Shown here: in pieces, positions 47,545 to 60,199 of the stretch
Numbering within the stretch: position 1 is the first letter of the stretch
How the letters are laid out: the number at the start of each line of letters is the position of its first letter
Origin: Pelargonium tetragonum
Taxonomy: Eukaryota > Streptophyta > Magnoliopsida > Geraniales > Geraniaceae
Reading direction: 5' to 3'
Assembly: GCA_036897445.1 (NCBI GenBank)
Contig: JAYMTL010000050.1
Location: 56,742-120,741 of the forward strand
DNA length: 64,000 nt
Notes under the pieces: model-generated
The model's input: the letters and a program-made list of their open reading frames with translations, nothing else
What the model was told of the DNA's origin: nothing
Database searches by the model: none
Translations under genes and position numbers: made by a program

Positions 47545-50500
47545 TATTCTTTACGGTTTGTCTATTTAAAATGAAGTTATGAAAAAGATACCGATACAGG
47601 CTAAGGGTCAGGCAACTAGGATGAGAGGTATTGCAACAAGGAGGAGGAAGAGAAAATCCTGAAAAAAGAGCTCCGTAGGTATAGCTTCTAGGAGTTTAGG
47701 TCTTAAGAAAAGTATAGGGTTTAAGAGTCCTGCAGAAGAGTCAGAAGTGAGTCTACTTCTACTAAAACTAAATAACTAAATATAAGAAGTGTAAGTCAAA
47801 AGGTCTAGCTGGTTGTCAGGAAATAAGAATGAAAGTTTCAAATAAGGGATAGAACTTAGTGAAGTTCATAGGTTTTGCAGGAGGGAGAAATAGGGTAATT
47901 GCCAGGCCTAGAAAGATAGTATAGTTTCAGCTTCTGAGGAATTTTCGTAGATAAAAAAGGGATTCTATTTAAAAAGCGGAAAGCTAGGAACACCCATACG
48001 CGAACCCTTAAAAAATTTCTGTAAAATATCTCTTAGATTTATAAGAACTTCTCTGTCACAAAAAACTTTCCCTTACAGATCCAGCAAATCCAAAAAAGGG
48101 AACCCCCTAGCTAGTTGTGTACTTAGTTATTTCCCTGCGATTCCTAACTAAAAACCCGGATCAAGAAAATAAGAAAAAGGCTTCTATAAAATACTCAAAA
48201 TTCTTTCTGCATAAAATCTTATTTTTCTAAGTATTTCTAAGGATTGAACTCCGTGACTGTCATGGCTTATGCATAGCTTTTCCTGAATTATAGTGCTATA
48301 ATTTAGACTCGCGAGGGGTAATTCTTGGATGTTGGAGTTTTTAACAAGGAGTATTAGCATAAAAAGGGTGATTTTAACTCTGCATTGTTATTTTATAGGC
48401 TATATTTCTTTTTTTTCTAGTTTTGTTGTTGGTGTTAGTTCCTGTATCTGGTTAAAGTTATTTCGTACGTTCAAAGGAGGGCTTTCCTCTAAAGGAGATA
48501 GAGAGAGTTCTCTTAAGATAAAGTTTAGGTATAGTAAGAAAAATGTTAAGGAATATAAGGAAAAAGATGTTGTTATCGAGTAAAAGAACCTAAAGTCTAA
48601 AAAAAATAATGGGCCCATTCAGGTTAAACCGCATGTAAACTAAATTGACAGGAGATATGTCTAACTAGTACTTTAACTTAAGAAATAGAGTAACCCGATT
48701 TAGAACTTGATTTACCTCAAGTTTTACTATACTATATAAATTTTTAGTGGTTTCTTGAAAGGAGTGTTTAGGAAAAGATTTTATACTTATTTAGAATTTA
48801 GATGAAAAGAAAGCCCGCCTCCAGGCGTTTCCCGCTTTACACTGGGGGTAATTGCACTTTATTAGTCCCCTTAATTTAATAGGGATACATAAAGTTTTCA
48901 ATAAAAAAACCTAAACTTTTCTATTCGTCGCCCTGTCTTACTTAAGTAGCTAGCTTTAGTATTTAAGGCCTTGACTCTAGGGGTTTGTTTGAAACCCTAA
49001 CTTACCAATTTAGTAATTGCTTGCTAAAGCAGCCTTGTTTAAAACTCAGGAGTGATTTAAGTTAGTTTAGAACCCTAAAAATGAGTCAGAATTAAAAAGG
49101 GGTTTCAATGAAATTAAAGCGGATTCTTTACTTATGCCTACTTTGATATAGAGGAATTTCAGGCTAGAAAGTTTCTTCTCTAGTTAAGTAAGTACTTAGT
49201 AAGCAACTCTTTGTCTAGGGATTTACTATCTATTCTATATAAGAGTCTTCCTTAATTCAAAAATTCAAAGGCCGGGTGTTGGATTTACAAGGGAAAGACT
49301 GGGTTTTTAGAAAAGCATAGGGGTTAAGGTTAGGGGCTCCCCGGGTTTAGTACTATATATAGAATATGGATATGGGTCCTGTCTATTTTCATTCAAGGTA
49401 AAAGAGAAACGCCTAATTTAGGCTTAAAAAGGGGAATTCCTTAATCCTATTAGAGCTTTGGTAGTACTAAATCTTGGATTGGCTTTTTATATAAAATTAT
49501 TTGAAAAGTGTCTCTTGCTCCCATTTAATAGGGGCTCCGCACTAAGCTCTAGGGAAAATAAAAGTAATTGTAATTTAGGATAAAAACTCTTGTGTAACTC
49601 ACTCAGGTTCACAAAAAAAATTCGGGAATTCTAACAGGAAAAAAGGATAAATCTCCCTTAGTTTTTTGAAGCTTGTCTTAAGGATAGTCTCCTTTTTACT
49701 GATATAAAAAACCTCAATTCCAAGATATTCGCAACTTTTATAAAGCGTAAACATTTTTTTTTATTTAATCTCATTAACGCTTGAAAAAGTAAGACCTGTT
49801 TAATTTAATAATTATAAAAAGCCCTATTGTCTCTAAACCCAGCTTAGTTTAACTGCATGTACTTAGAGTATGGTAGTAGTGTTCCCGATTTGCACAAGAG
49901 TAAGAGAAAAGGCTTTTAAGTACCTAGGCGCAACCTGGCAACTCGTTTAAACACTTACTGGGAGCTTCAATAAAGGGACGATTGAATCCAGTTTTAAAGC
50001 AAAAAAAGGAACGTGATAGAAACTTTTTGCAGTTAAGGCGAGGGGTTTAATAAGATAAGAGTAGAAGTTCCTTGTTACTTACTAGGATTTCCTTATTTTA
50101 ATGGATTTAGGTTCTTGTTTTGATTGTGGCCAAGGTTTATATAGAAATTTTCGTGTCAGTTTATGTAAGCTATATCGGATTCATATAATTATAATATAGG
50201 GCAAAGGACCTCCAATAGCGTGTTACTAGGCACTATTTATAGTGTTGTAACAAAAAGGATATCTAATTTCCCTCTTATAAGATAAAGGAGTCATGGAACA
50301 AAAGACTAAATCCACTAGGGCTTCTTTCTTGTGCAGTAACATATTAACTACCTAGTTTGTATTACACTTAAATAAGGTTTGGGATTTATAAAAAAGAGGA
50401 TAAAAGTACTTAACTTAATCTATAGATTGCTTGAATTCCTTGGAGAGGGTCCTAGTTACTTCAAAAAGTTGTTTTACAGCTCTACACGAAAAATTAGAAA

Positions 50501-51580
50501 CCAATTGACGAGAAGCAGTATAAAAGCTTTCCCAGTTATCTCTTTTTTTAGTAATGGGGGTCTTTCGGACGGTAAGATAGTCGTTTTAAAGATATAGTCA
50601 ATTTTTTATTTTCAACCTCCCAGGGACTTACCAGGGACTTATAAGCGACACTTATATAGCTGGTGAAGAGTTCCCGCAAGATATAATAAAGTTATCTGGA
50701 CCCCTTATTATGATCTATGATTTTTTATTACAGTACCAAACAAGTTTAAGGATTCCTTTTCTTCGAAATAGGGAACTACTTAAAAATTTTTACAGGAAAA
50801 TACCAAGGAAGACCGGCAAAGTCAGATACCCCAGATTTTTTCTTTTAGTTCAAGGACCTCGCTTACTAGCCCCACAAATCCATACGGAATATAGGGCCGT
50901 CAGGATCCTCGTATAGGTTTAATTAAATTTACCAAGTTAAGGCCTAGCGGAATTTCCTATATAGGGTGCGCGCACAAAAAAGTATACTACACAAAATAGC
51001 TATAAAAGTCAAATCGCTTAGATAGAAGTCGGCAAAAATATCTGAGAATAAGTTATTTTAGGCCGCTCGACCAACAAGGAAATGAAATTTAGATTAGCTT
51101 GCCGGATGTGTCAAAGGTTCGAATCTGTACCCCTTTGAAACAACCAAGCCCACTTACTAACCTATTCTATTTTTCTACTTTGACAAGATAAAACAGTATG
51201 CAGGGCTACAAGATCTCCTTACTTTATAAGACTCTCAGGAAACCAAAAGAAATTCTTTACTTAACTATAGGTATTACCCCCCCTTTTAAGCCTAAACCCG
51301 GAACTCTCCGAGAATTTTGTACTGGAATCGTCCGAAGAAGAACTCTTTTTACTTATAAAACTGCACCAGGTATCAAATCCTTTTTAGTACTCAAATATAG
51401 GGGTAACCCAAAATTCAGAATACTTGTTGACTTCCACAAAACCTAAAAAAGAAAATTCCTTCTAATACGAATAAAGTCTTAATGCCTTCAGCTCCGCCTA
51501 TAAGAGAGCAAGCCCCGGTTAGTACTTTGTTTTTTACAACACTTACCTATTATAGAGTTCCTCTTGTCACTTAATTAGGA
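47545..51580. other. Non-coding stretch, no gene seen
   Basis: 47610-47810 is purine-rich (GGAGGAGGAAGAG, CAGAAGAGTCAGAAG, ATAAGAAGTGTAAGTC) and may be a diverged plus-strand family A body with no core. Frames at 48329-48618 on both strands, 50379-50597, 50710-50916 and 51198-51446 are of chance length without domains. Confidence 0.45.
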
Positions 51581-51587
51581 GTCAACT

Positions 51588-51609
51588 TTATACTTTTTAA
51601 AAAGTATAA
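51588..51609. repeat. 22-bp perfect palindrome
   Basis: Centred between 51598 and 51599, with five T then five A at the middle and TTATAC / GTATAA arms. All 11 base pairs match. No gene borders it, so it has no evident terminator or operator role here. It could form a short cruciform or bind a dimeric protein; function unknown. Confidence 0.7.
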
Positions 51610-53830
51610 TCCGAAGCGTGGTGTCAAAGGCAAGGCTAAGGGTATCCCTATAAATAACTCAGAAGTAACTGTACTTTTACCCCTTATTTGCAAAAAGGTT
51701 CTACCTACAAAACAAAAAACCCAACAAGGGGGACTTTGTTATCGGCTAAAAAGACCTACCAAGGATAGGGCGCTTTAAACCAGGATTTCAGCAAAGGGTT
51801 TCTTTTTATAAGGAAGACCTAGTTTAAGTACGGACCCTTTATATGATTTAACTTCTTTTTTTGACCCCAATTTAGAGTATACATCTCTTTGTAAAGAAAC
51901 TGACTCAAGTGCGATTTTCCATTCAAGGGCATCCCCACAAAGATTATACTAGCAGCAAGTCTTAATAAGATAAAATTCTTTATAAGTATCTTGATTTTAA
52001 CCTCAAGTAAAAAGGCACAGCGGAAATTATACTAATACCCTGTTCTATAATTATGTATCTATTATCTCGGTTTTAATTCATTTTTCAAAGACATATAAGG
52101 ATATTCTAATCCCTAAGTTCTTCGTAGGAAAAGGCCTTTCGAAGGCAGCCTCTCCTTCTTTATTAACACTCTTACTCTATCTACCCAACCGAATAGCTCT
52201 AAACATCTAACAAAAGAATTTACCTATTTTAGAAAAATCTTGATCTTAGTATGCCTGGGATTGGCTATATAGGAATAAAAATGACTTTAAAAGCCTAAAA
52301 TGAAAATGAAGTAGTAACTCGAACAAGATTAATCTAAGTACTTGGGATGGCACACACACAAAAATTCTGGTCAATATATAAGGAGAACGCTAAATAGATA
52401 TCCTATTATGGGGTACGCCGGTTGTTATAAGCAATACCTGGGTAGTACCCCGTGGTAAAGCACTTGAATATTTATTCGTTAAAAATAAAAAAAAATATTG
52501 AGTTTAGCTTGAGTATTAAAAAAGTCTTCTTATACGGATTACTTTTAATAAAGGGAGAAAGTCTACAGGGGATTCCTCCAATCTAATTCTGTTCTAATCC
52601 TTTGCCCGGGTTGGTTATACCTAACAAAAAGCCTTAGGGCACTATAAAACAGATACTCTTTTAATTCCTACGGAAGGGTCAAATATCTTTTTTTTAAGTC
52701 TTGTGCTGAATGCTACAACTCCGCGAGTACAACCTCTAAAACCCCTCAGGTTCCTTTTATCTTACCGGAAAGCTATAATCTTACAAATTTCTATTTTGTT
52801 CCTTATTCCGGTTGTATATACTTCCAGTTCCCTTCCCGATTACAGGATTTCCAATAGGTTTAAATTAAGGATCAAAGATTGACACTAAAAGAACTTATCT
52901 CTTAGAAAAGGGTTTACTTACGGGGCTCCATAAAGAGTGAATTACAGTCTTAATTACGACTTGGGTTTCTTTTGAACCTGTTTTCAAAAAGGAGAAACCC
53001 TGTTTTATTTTAGAAAAGCCCGTTTAGTTATAAATTAATATATAAATTGAGACCCCCTTTAAGCCATTTTAAAAGTATCCTGGTAGAAGAGCACTTAAAG
53101 GAACGGGGCAACTTATAGGGTATAGTTCTACTTTAATCTTATCATTCCTTTTTTACCTGTTCAGGAAGATTTTTAAGGAGCTTCCCTGCCCGGACCGGAG
53201 TAACGAAAAGAACTAAACACTTTGTTAGGACATACGGCATGGAAGGGTACCTTTAGAGTCAAGGTGTAATACCAGTCTTTATACACAATCATAGAATTTA
53301 AAGAGGTAAACTAAAAGTTTACTCTGACTCTGACACTTTGGATTTAGGGTGCTAGATCAATCACAAAACAAAAAGGGAATAAATAAGCTAAAATTCTCGG
53401 AAACTTCCTATTACTACAAAGCCTGTCAAGTAATAAAAACCAAAGAATTCTAATCTTCCCATATGTAGCGGCCTAAAAGACTTAGCTTTTTCTTTCTTAC
53501 GGGACCCCATATCTAAATCCTTCTTTTTCGTTACTCAGGTTAACCTGTGATTTCATTTATATAGATATATGTATATTAATTACCTCCAAAATTCCTGTAT
53601 TTTTTGTCATTCAACTACCCCAACTAAAACCTATTTTATGAAGAGCTCTCCCCTACGCCCTTTTAGAGAGTCCTTACGCCACAGGGTTCTATTTAGACAA
53701 AGTCTGCACTAGGTTTGCCCTATCTCTAAATTAAGTTTTTTTAAGGTGTAAAGAAGTCTCTCTTTACTAGTTTAAGTCTTTATCGCAAAAAATGACTTTA
53801 ACTCTGGTTCCTACAAGCTCCTAATTAATC
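51610..53830. other. Non-coding stretch, no gene seen
   Basis: No frame above 60 codons on either strand, no RNA-like fold and no repeat-family member recognised. Confidence 0.5.
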
Positions 53831-53849
53831 AACTAGACTTTACTAACAT

Positions 53850-54010
53850 TCACTCCTAGCTATACCGGCTTTCTTCTTAGCTTTTGGAGCTATACTTTTG
53901 AGAATTCCTCTACTAAATCTCTATTACTCTTAATAGCTGTACCTCTCTTAGTCCTTGTAGGTATACTCTATTGTCTCTTTGTCGGAAACCTATTACCTTT
54001 AACCGGAATA
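53850..54010 (-). repeat. Possible family A body fragment, inverted
   Basis: CTCTCTTAGTCCTTGTAGG and GGAGCTATACTTTTGAG on the + strand resemble the CTTCTCCTAGTCTTTATAGC stretch at 42.93 kb and CTCCTAGTCTTTGTAGCC at 17.25 kb. No core adjoins it. Confidence 0.35.
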
Positions 54011-57000
54011 TAAATAATAGGAAACTTCCTATAGCTTTAGAGTTTAGAAAGCTTCACAGGATTTACTTGTTACCTTACTTAAACTAAAATTGAAGGGTAA
54101 AGCGGACTCTTACTGAAAATCCCCCTTTTTATTTATAATAAAACCCCTGGATTGCTTAGTTAGATCTGCGAAGAACTCCCCTTTAAGAATAGCGATAAGA
54201 ATTTGCTAGCCTAATGAGATATAAAGTGGATATAAAAAGACTAAAGCCAGCTAATAAAGGGTGGGAAGCAATAATAAAAACCCGCAGTAACTTCATACTG
54301 AAACGCGGAAGTCCACTAAATTACAATTAGGGGAGAAAGAATAAACTAACTAATATATAGAATCAGAAAAGATTCGGCGTACTAAACTGAAAGGCAAAAT
54401 GATATAAGGAAATCGCAAGTAAAGAACCCTTTTTATGATGGTTAAGCAAGCATATCAGAGCTTAACGGGGTCCTTTTTATACGCTTTGAATACTTAAAGC
54501 TAGTAAATTGCCTGTCATGTGATATAATATTGGCGAGTAATCTCTTTATACTATAATAAAGCAGTTCTGATAAAAAGGGTATAGGTCTAGGCAATAGAGC
54601 GGGTAAAGCTTTTTAAGAGTATGAAACAAAAGCAAGTAAGAGTCTAACTTTTAAGACAAAGAAAATGAGGCTACAGAAGACTTAGAGAGTTGTAGCTATA
54701 GTAACTATAAAAGTAAAGAGTTGTTCTTGTGTTACTTTGTTTCCAATTATTCCCGAGAATTCAGGACTTCAGGAACAAAGTAACTGAGACAAAGCCCTTG
54801 GTTTCCTGTTTTTGAGTTTTACTTAGAAATAGGTCTGAAATTATGAATAAAAGTTATAATACTATCTTACATTCCCTCTCTAAACATTAGGGTCTGTATC
54901 TATTGCAAGACGAATTTGTCCTTCACAAAAAATAGAACATCTAGAACAATAACTTAGGAATCTAACTCTAGGGGTTATTAAATTACTAATTAGCCAAGAT
55001 CTAACAAATAAAAGGACTCTTTTTCTTTATATGAAGAGTTTAAAGTAAGTACGTGCTGTGAGAGTGCTATGTGGCTTTATTATAGCTTAACTTGGATTTT
55101 ATTGGAGCACTTGAGATAAGGTCTTTACTTTTTCGTTAAATTACTTAGAATTAGAGCTCCTTTTGTAATTTAAAATAAGGTTTATGATTAGGGCCTGCCC
55201 ACGTTACCCGCTCTTATGAAGTTTTTAGCACTACACCCCTTTTACCTTTTTAGGCAACTTACAACTGTTCACTCTTCAATTACCAAATTATCAATCAATC
55301 CAAGCTGAAGCTTGCCTAACTCTTCACTTCCTTGACTTCCCTTTAAAAACCAAAAGTACTTAAGTCTACCTATTTCCTTTACTAAGTACCAAAGTAGGAC
55401 ATCCATCATCAAAACAGAAACCAGTCAAGCCAAACTCAAAACTGGAAAACGAATTACAAAAGGGGAAAACTTTTTCATTCCCCGATTCCCAAAAGAACTA
55501 AGCTCTAATTAAAAGAGTACTTCACCCGACCTCCTTAACCTGATTTTGAATATCCTATTTCCTCGCCTGAGTTTCTTGCCCTAGTTCGGAATTTTAGATA
55601 ATGAGTGCTTTGTTGAGCTGAGCTCTAAGTCTTTCTTACTCTTGTTTTGACTTTAACTGGGAAAATGAAACTCAATGCTTCTAGGGAATGCCTTTTTTAC
55701 TTAATCTAGAAACTCATGGTATAGTAAGATTTTGACTTACAAAAGAGGTTTAGTGTGGAAACTCAAATCTCCTTTAGGCTCTACATATACTTACTCTAGC
55801 TTATTCTTTTTGTTGGAAACGTATTACCCTTACTTAACTCGAATACAGGCAACAAAAACTTTCTTAAGCTTTACGTTCTTTACTGCCTTTACACTTTAAA
55901 GGGGCTTTCCCCGAATACCCAGGATTTCTTACTTGAATCAAATTACAAATATAAAGCCTTGTTTTTAGAGTCTCGCGCACCTCTTTTTATATAATTGAAT
56001 TGAAATGCCTTAACCTCTATTTTTCACATGTCATAAGAAGCTTCGTACACGCCAAGGTTTTAAGGCCCTTAATACTTTGAGGCAATTCTAATATAGCTAG
56101 ACTTTCAAATTAATTTATAGGGCAGTCCCTTGGGAGTCACTTAAAAAAGTTTCTTTTTTAAGGTATACTAGGCGAATAAACTTAGAGAGCATATACCCTT
56201 ACGTTACTAGCAGCAGGTTCTTCCTTTTTGTGGAATCTTTAGGGTACCCGTGCAAACTCTTGTTTGATCGGCTTTTACGGATACGTTTTTAGCGTTGCAT
56301 TATTATGGCTCTTCCTTAACTTGTTTAGAAAACGATTCCTCAAGATATTGAATTACAGTGCTTCTGGTGAGTCCTAAATTAAGAAGTTCAACTCCAAAAG
56401 TTAGGATACTTGACTTGTCCAGCATATTAAAAAATTTAACTTATTGGTGAAATATAGAGGGGCGCTTCTTTTTGTTATATATAAGATAAGAATATGAGGA
56501 AGCTTTTCTTACAATTAGGTACTAATTTGACAGCAGTAAGCTTGTACTAACTTTACTATCTCTCATTATTAAAGGGGTAATTCTGTTTCTACAAAAAGTC
56601 AAAGTAAAGTCTATTTACTCGTCGATTCAACGACAACGACTTTTTTAGATCTATAGATATAGTGTAGGAATATATAAATAAGCACAACCAAGTAATATAC
56701 ATTTAACTCGACTCGAGGTATGCGATATTGGCACTAATCTTCGTATAGAGCTGTCGGTACAGGGTCTCTTTTGATTTGTATAAGGTCTAAGTCGAAATAG
56801 AAAAAAGATAGGGGATCTCCATAGGATTCTTTTATCATATCCACGGGACCCCTCGGTAGTTTTATACTCAAGAGGAGCTCTAGGGTTTCTAGCAGCTAAT
56901 TAGGAAAAGGTAAGCTCCCTTAAGTGTTATGTGAAAAGAGGAAGCTTTAAGGTAGACTTGGGTGTGGGGCAGTTTAGTCCAGTTAGGTATACGCAGCCTT

Positions 57001-59760
57001 TACATGTGAGAAGATATAAAATAGCTCAGAAAACTCTCCTTTTATTTGAAAGTACACATAATACCAAAAACTCTTGCTCTTTTTTAAATAAACTTTTTGA
57101 TTTATACAGGCATTGAGAGGGTTTTTATTAGTGTAATCAAGGAATAGCTACTATATAAACCAAACCTAAGTGATAAAATGACTTGAACTTGAATTCGAGG
57201 ATGTAAGAATAACTAAAACTCATATACGAGGTATAGAACCCAGGTTTACGTTTAGGGAAAGGATCCTATTTGCCCAGGATACGAAAAGTTCAACATGGAT
57301 CCTACAAATATTGTATTGATATACCTCTTACATACAGGAACAAGAAAAAGAGATCTGAGTTTCCTCAATTGCGGGAAGAACCAGGGTACTCTTGAATGAA
57401 ACAGGTAACTCATAAAAGTACTAATACAATTGAATCCCCTGAACTTCTTGGAAAATCCACATTGGATAACTGTTTCGGGTCAAATATCTGGGTGTTTTGC
57501 TTAAGCCTAAAAAGAACACTTTAAGGGCCCTTTTAAGAAGTATATTGCTCGCAACTACTAAGAGATATGGCAAAAAATTTTGATTTTTAAGTGAGTAGGT
57601 CCCGCAAGTATATTACAAAGGTGCTTGTTTGCGGGTTCTTATATCATGTAAAAAAGTAGTTATAGTGAAAGGAGAGAAACTTCTATAGATTTCGGTTTAG
57701 TAATGAAAGTGATATCTAGATATTAGGTGATAGTTTAGAAAGAAAGAGTTTTTTCGAGCACGTAATGGTAGTATTTAGTATACCGAATTCTAATAAAAAG
57801 GGAGCCTTAAGTTTTCCTTGAGTTTAGTAAATTATACCCGTATTTTGCGAGAGATTTCTGTTTGAACCTTTTTATACTAGCTCCAGGGAGCAATCCCAGT
57901 TTAAATATATTAGAGCATAGGATGTAATCTCCTATACTAATGGGGCTCGCAAAAATTTTGAGGTTTTCCTTTAATTCTATTTTCATTTTTGATACCCAGC
58001 ACGAGTGAAAATATCCAATTTAGAATTTCCGCTTTAGAGCGGGTCCCTTATGAATCTTTGAAATCTCTTATGGCAGGTTATAGGATACTTGTTTAATTAG
58101 ACTTTAATTTGAAAGGAAAAGCTATTGGGAGTACAAAATATTCTAAAACAACTCGTGGACTTTTGTTTTGGTTGCCGATCGACAAAGGTATTAGACGCAA
58201 TGTTAAATACACTACCTATAAAAGTAGAAGTGGTTAGGGCACCTGAAGTCTAATATTAATCCACTAAGTTTTCTACTCGATTTGCTTTGACACACAACTT
58301 TCCTCAAAATTATGAAAGGTAATTTTCTTAATTTAATAGTCTTTTTTGACAAAGCTTTTTAGACCTGCATTAAACAGAAAAATAAGGGGGCTCTTACTAG
58401 GATTCTGAGCTTTTTGTTCTAATCCAAGAGTCGGGAATCCTTTAATTGAAGCTAAGCCGGAAACAAAACTCCGAGACCGGGTATCTCATTTCCTCAGTTA
58501 TCCTAAATGCAGTGTCAACCCTTGTGTAAATTAGGGCACCTGTAAAACATAACTATTAAAATTATAAACATCCACCCCTTTATCCCAGAAAACATTTTAT
58601 TACGTAACGCACTCGTTAAGAGATTCCTTATACTGGAGTTTCGCTATGTTTTTTTCCTAAAAAAAAGAAAGATTGCTTTCTGTACAACCACAAACTCCTG
58701 TAGTCTATAAATCTTATATCGCAGGAATTCAAAAGTATCTAGTTCAGTCTGAGTAAGTTAGATGCTCTTTACTATTAAGTCAGGAAGATAAAATATTCTA
58801 GCTCTGCTTAAACACCCTACTCAATAATGAGGATTCTTTGGAATATAGTTAGTGCCCCCTTCTTTCTAGGAAACCTAAGGTATACCAGGAGTGAACTTAA
58901 ATTACATTACGAGCTGAAGGTATAAAAGAATAAAGCTTACTACTTTAGAGCCTGGAACTAAAACTAACAAATGTTGTGTAGTGGAACCCCGTTTCCTTTA
59001 CAGGGGCCCTCCTGAAAGGCTGTGTTCATCAGACCTTGTATTTTTTTGACGAAAGTTTAATTGCTTGGGCCCGTCTATTCAGATAAGTTTTGACTCCTAA
59101 GCTTTAGCGTTCAGGAGAGGCTGTGATTTCATTGTTAATAAAGATTCCAAATAGAAGTATAAAACCCAAATTACTGAAAGTAGTAACCAAGACGTGTGAA
59201 ATTAAGTAGGAGTCTCGAGTGACTCTAAAAAAGGGATAACTTTAGTTTATAATGTTCCTTATTATATATCTGTATTTCTTGTCTATAATCTATGGAATTG
59301 TCTAAAGTACAAAGGTTTTTTAAGTCAACTAGAATTCCCTAAAAAAATCAATTAGGAGCTATCAAGACTACATTGATGTATGAAGCTGTACAAGTCCAAA
59401 TTAGAACCTTACTTTACGTAGAACTTTTTCATAAGACAATCCTTAAGACCTTATAAAGGAAGCCTTTGCAATTTCTTTTTACATAGCTTTTCTCTAAAAG
59501 TAGAGCTCCTTGTAAAATGCTCGACTAAGAAGAAATGAGAAATGAAGTGTTTCCTTGTAAAAGAAAAAACTGTAATTACAATTTTCTTGATCAGTTAAAA
59601 AGACTTTAAAGCAAAAATTCTCGGTCAAAAAAGTACACCGGACTAAGGTTATACCTTGACTAGAAATTTCTATCTACTATAACTTACTAAACAAACATGA
59701 ACCTATTCAAGAACGCTCTGAAAGAAACTTCCCCGTTTTAAATGCCTATTGCCTAAAACT
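54010..59760. other. Non-coding stretch, no gene seen
   Basis: Only one frame reaches 60 codons (56931-57116), with no domain. No RNA, family A core or long inverted repeat recognised. Confidence 0.5.
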
Positions 59761-59797
59761 ATTTTAGCCATACCTTTCCCAAGAGATATAACCTTCT

Positions 59798-59870
59798 TAA
59801 TTGCATTACCTGTCTTTCTTATGGGTCCTCGCTTCTTATAACCTCTACCCTCTATCTTAATCTTATGAGC
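59798..59870 (-). repeat. Family A terminal motif with diverged lead
   Basis: TAATTGCATTACC at 59798-59810 is identical to the inverted end at 42317-42329. On the minus strand it is preceded by GAGGACCCATAAGAAAGACA, in which only the ATAAGAAAGACA part recalls the AACGATAAAGACAG block. Confidence 0.5.
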
Positions 59871-60133
59871 TATACTTTTCTTTAGAACTAGACCTTTATG
59901 AGTATGAGTCTCTGGAGCTAGACCCCCCTCTTTTTTATAGGAAATAATTACTACCTATCGCAGCTAGGGCACTCCCCTCAGTAAGTCTTGTAATTTTGGT
60001 ATAAAAAATCTATAGAGTTATGTATTAGTGTTGTTGTATATGAATTCATTTTATAGATAGAGAAATAAGAGATAGAATATAGACATAGTAGAACAGTTCT
60101 ATTAGTCTAAGGTGTACTCAATACTACCATTCG

Positions 60134-60186
60134 TATCCTCCTTATTCGATAAAGAGCAGGGAACGGGAGGGGTTCTCCTTAACAAG
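60134..60186 (+). repeat. Family A core fragment
   Basis: ATTCGTATCCTCC, TATTCGATAAAGAGCAGGGA and GGAGGGGTTCTCC match the GTATCCTC..AACGATAAAGAGCA part of the core. The upstream TTAACC block is not recognisable. Confidence 0.4.
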
Positions 60187-60199
60187 TAAGACTGTCTAT

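Noticed and set aside
51061-51145. Possible tRNA T-loop (GGTTCGAATC)
   Set aside because: Flanking bases do not form the T-stem and no other arms were found.
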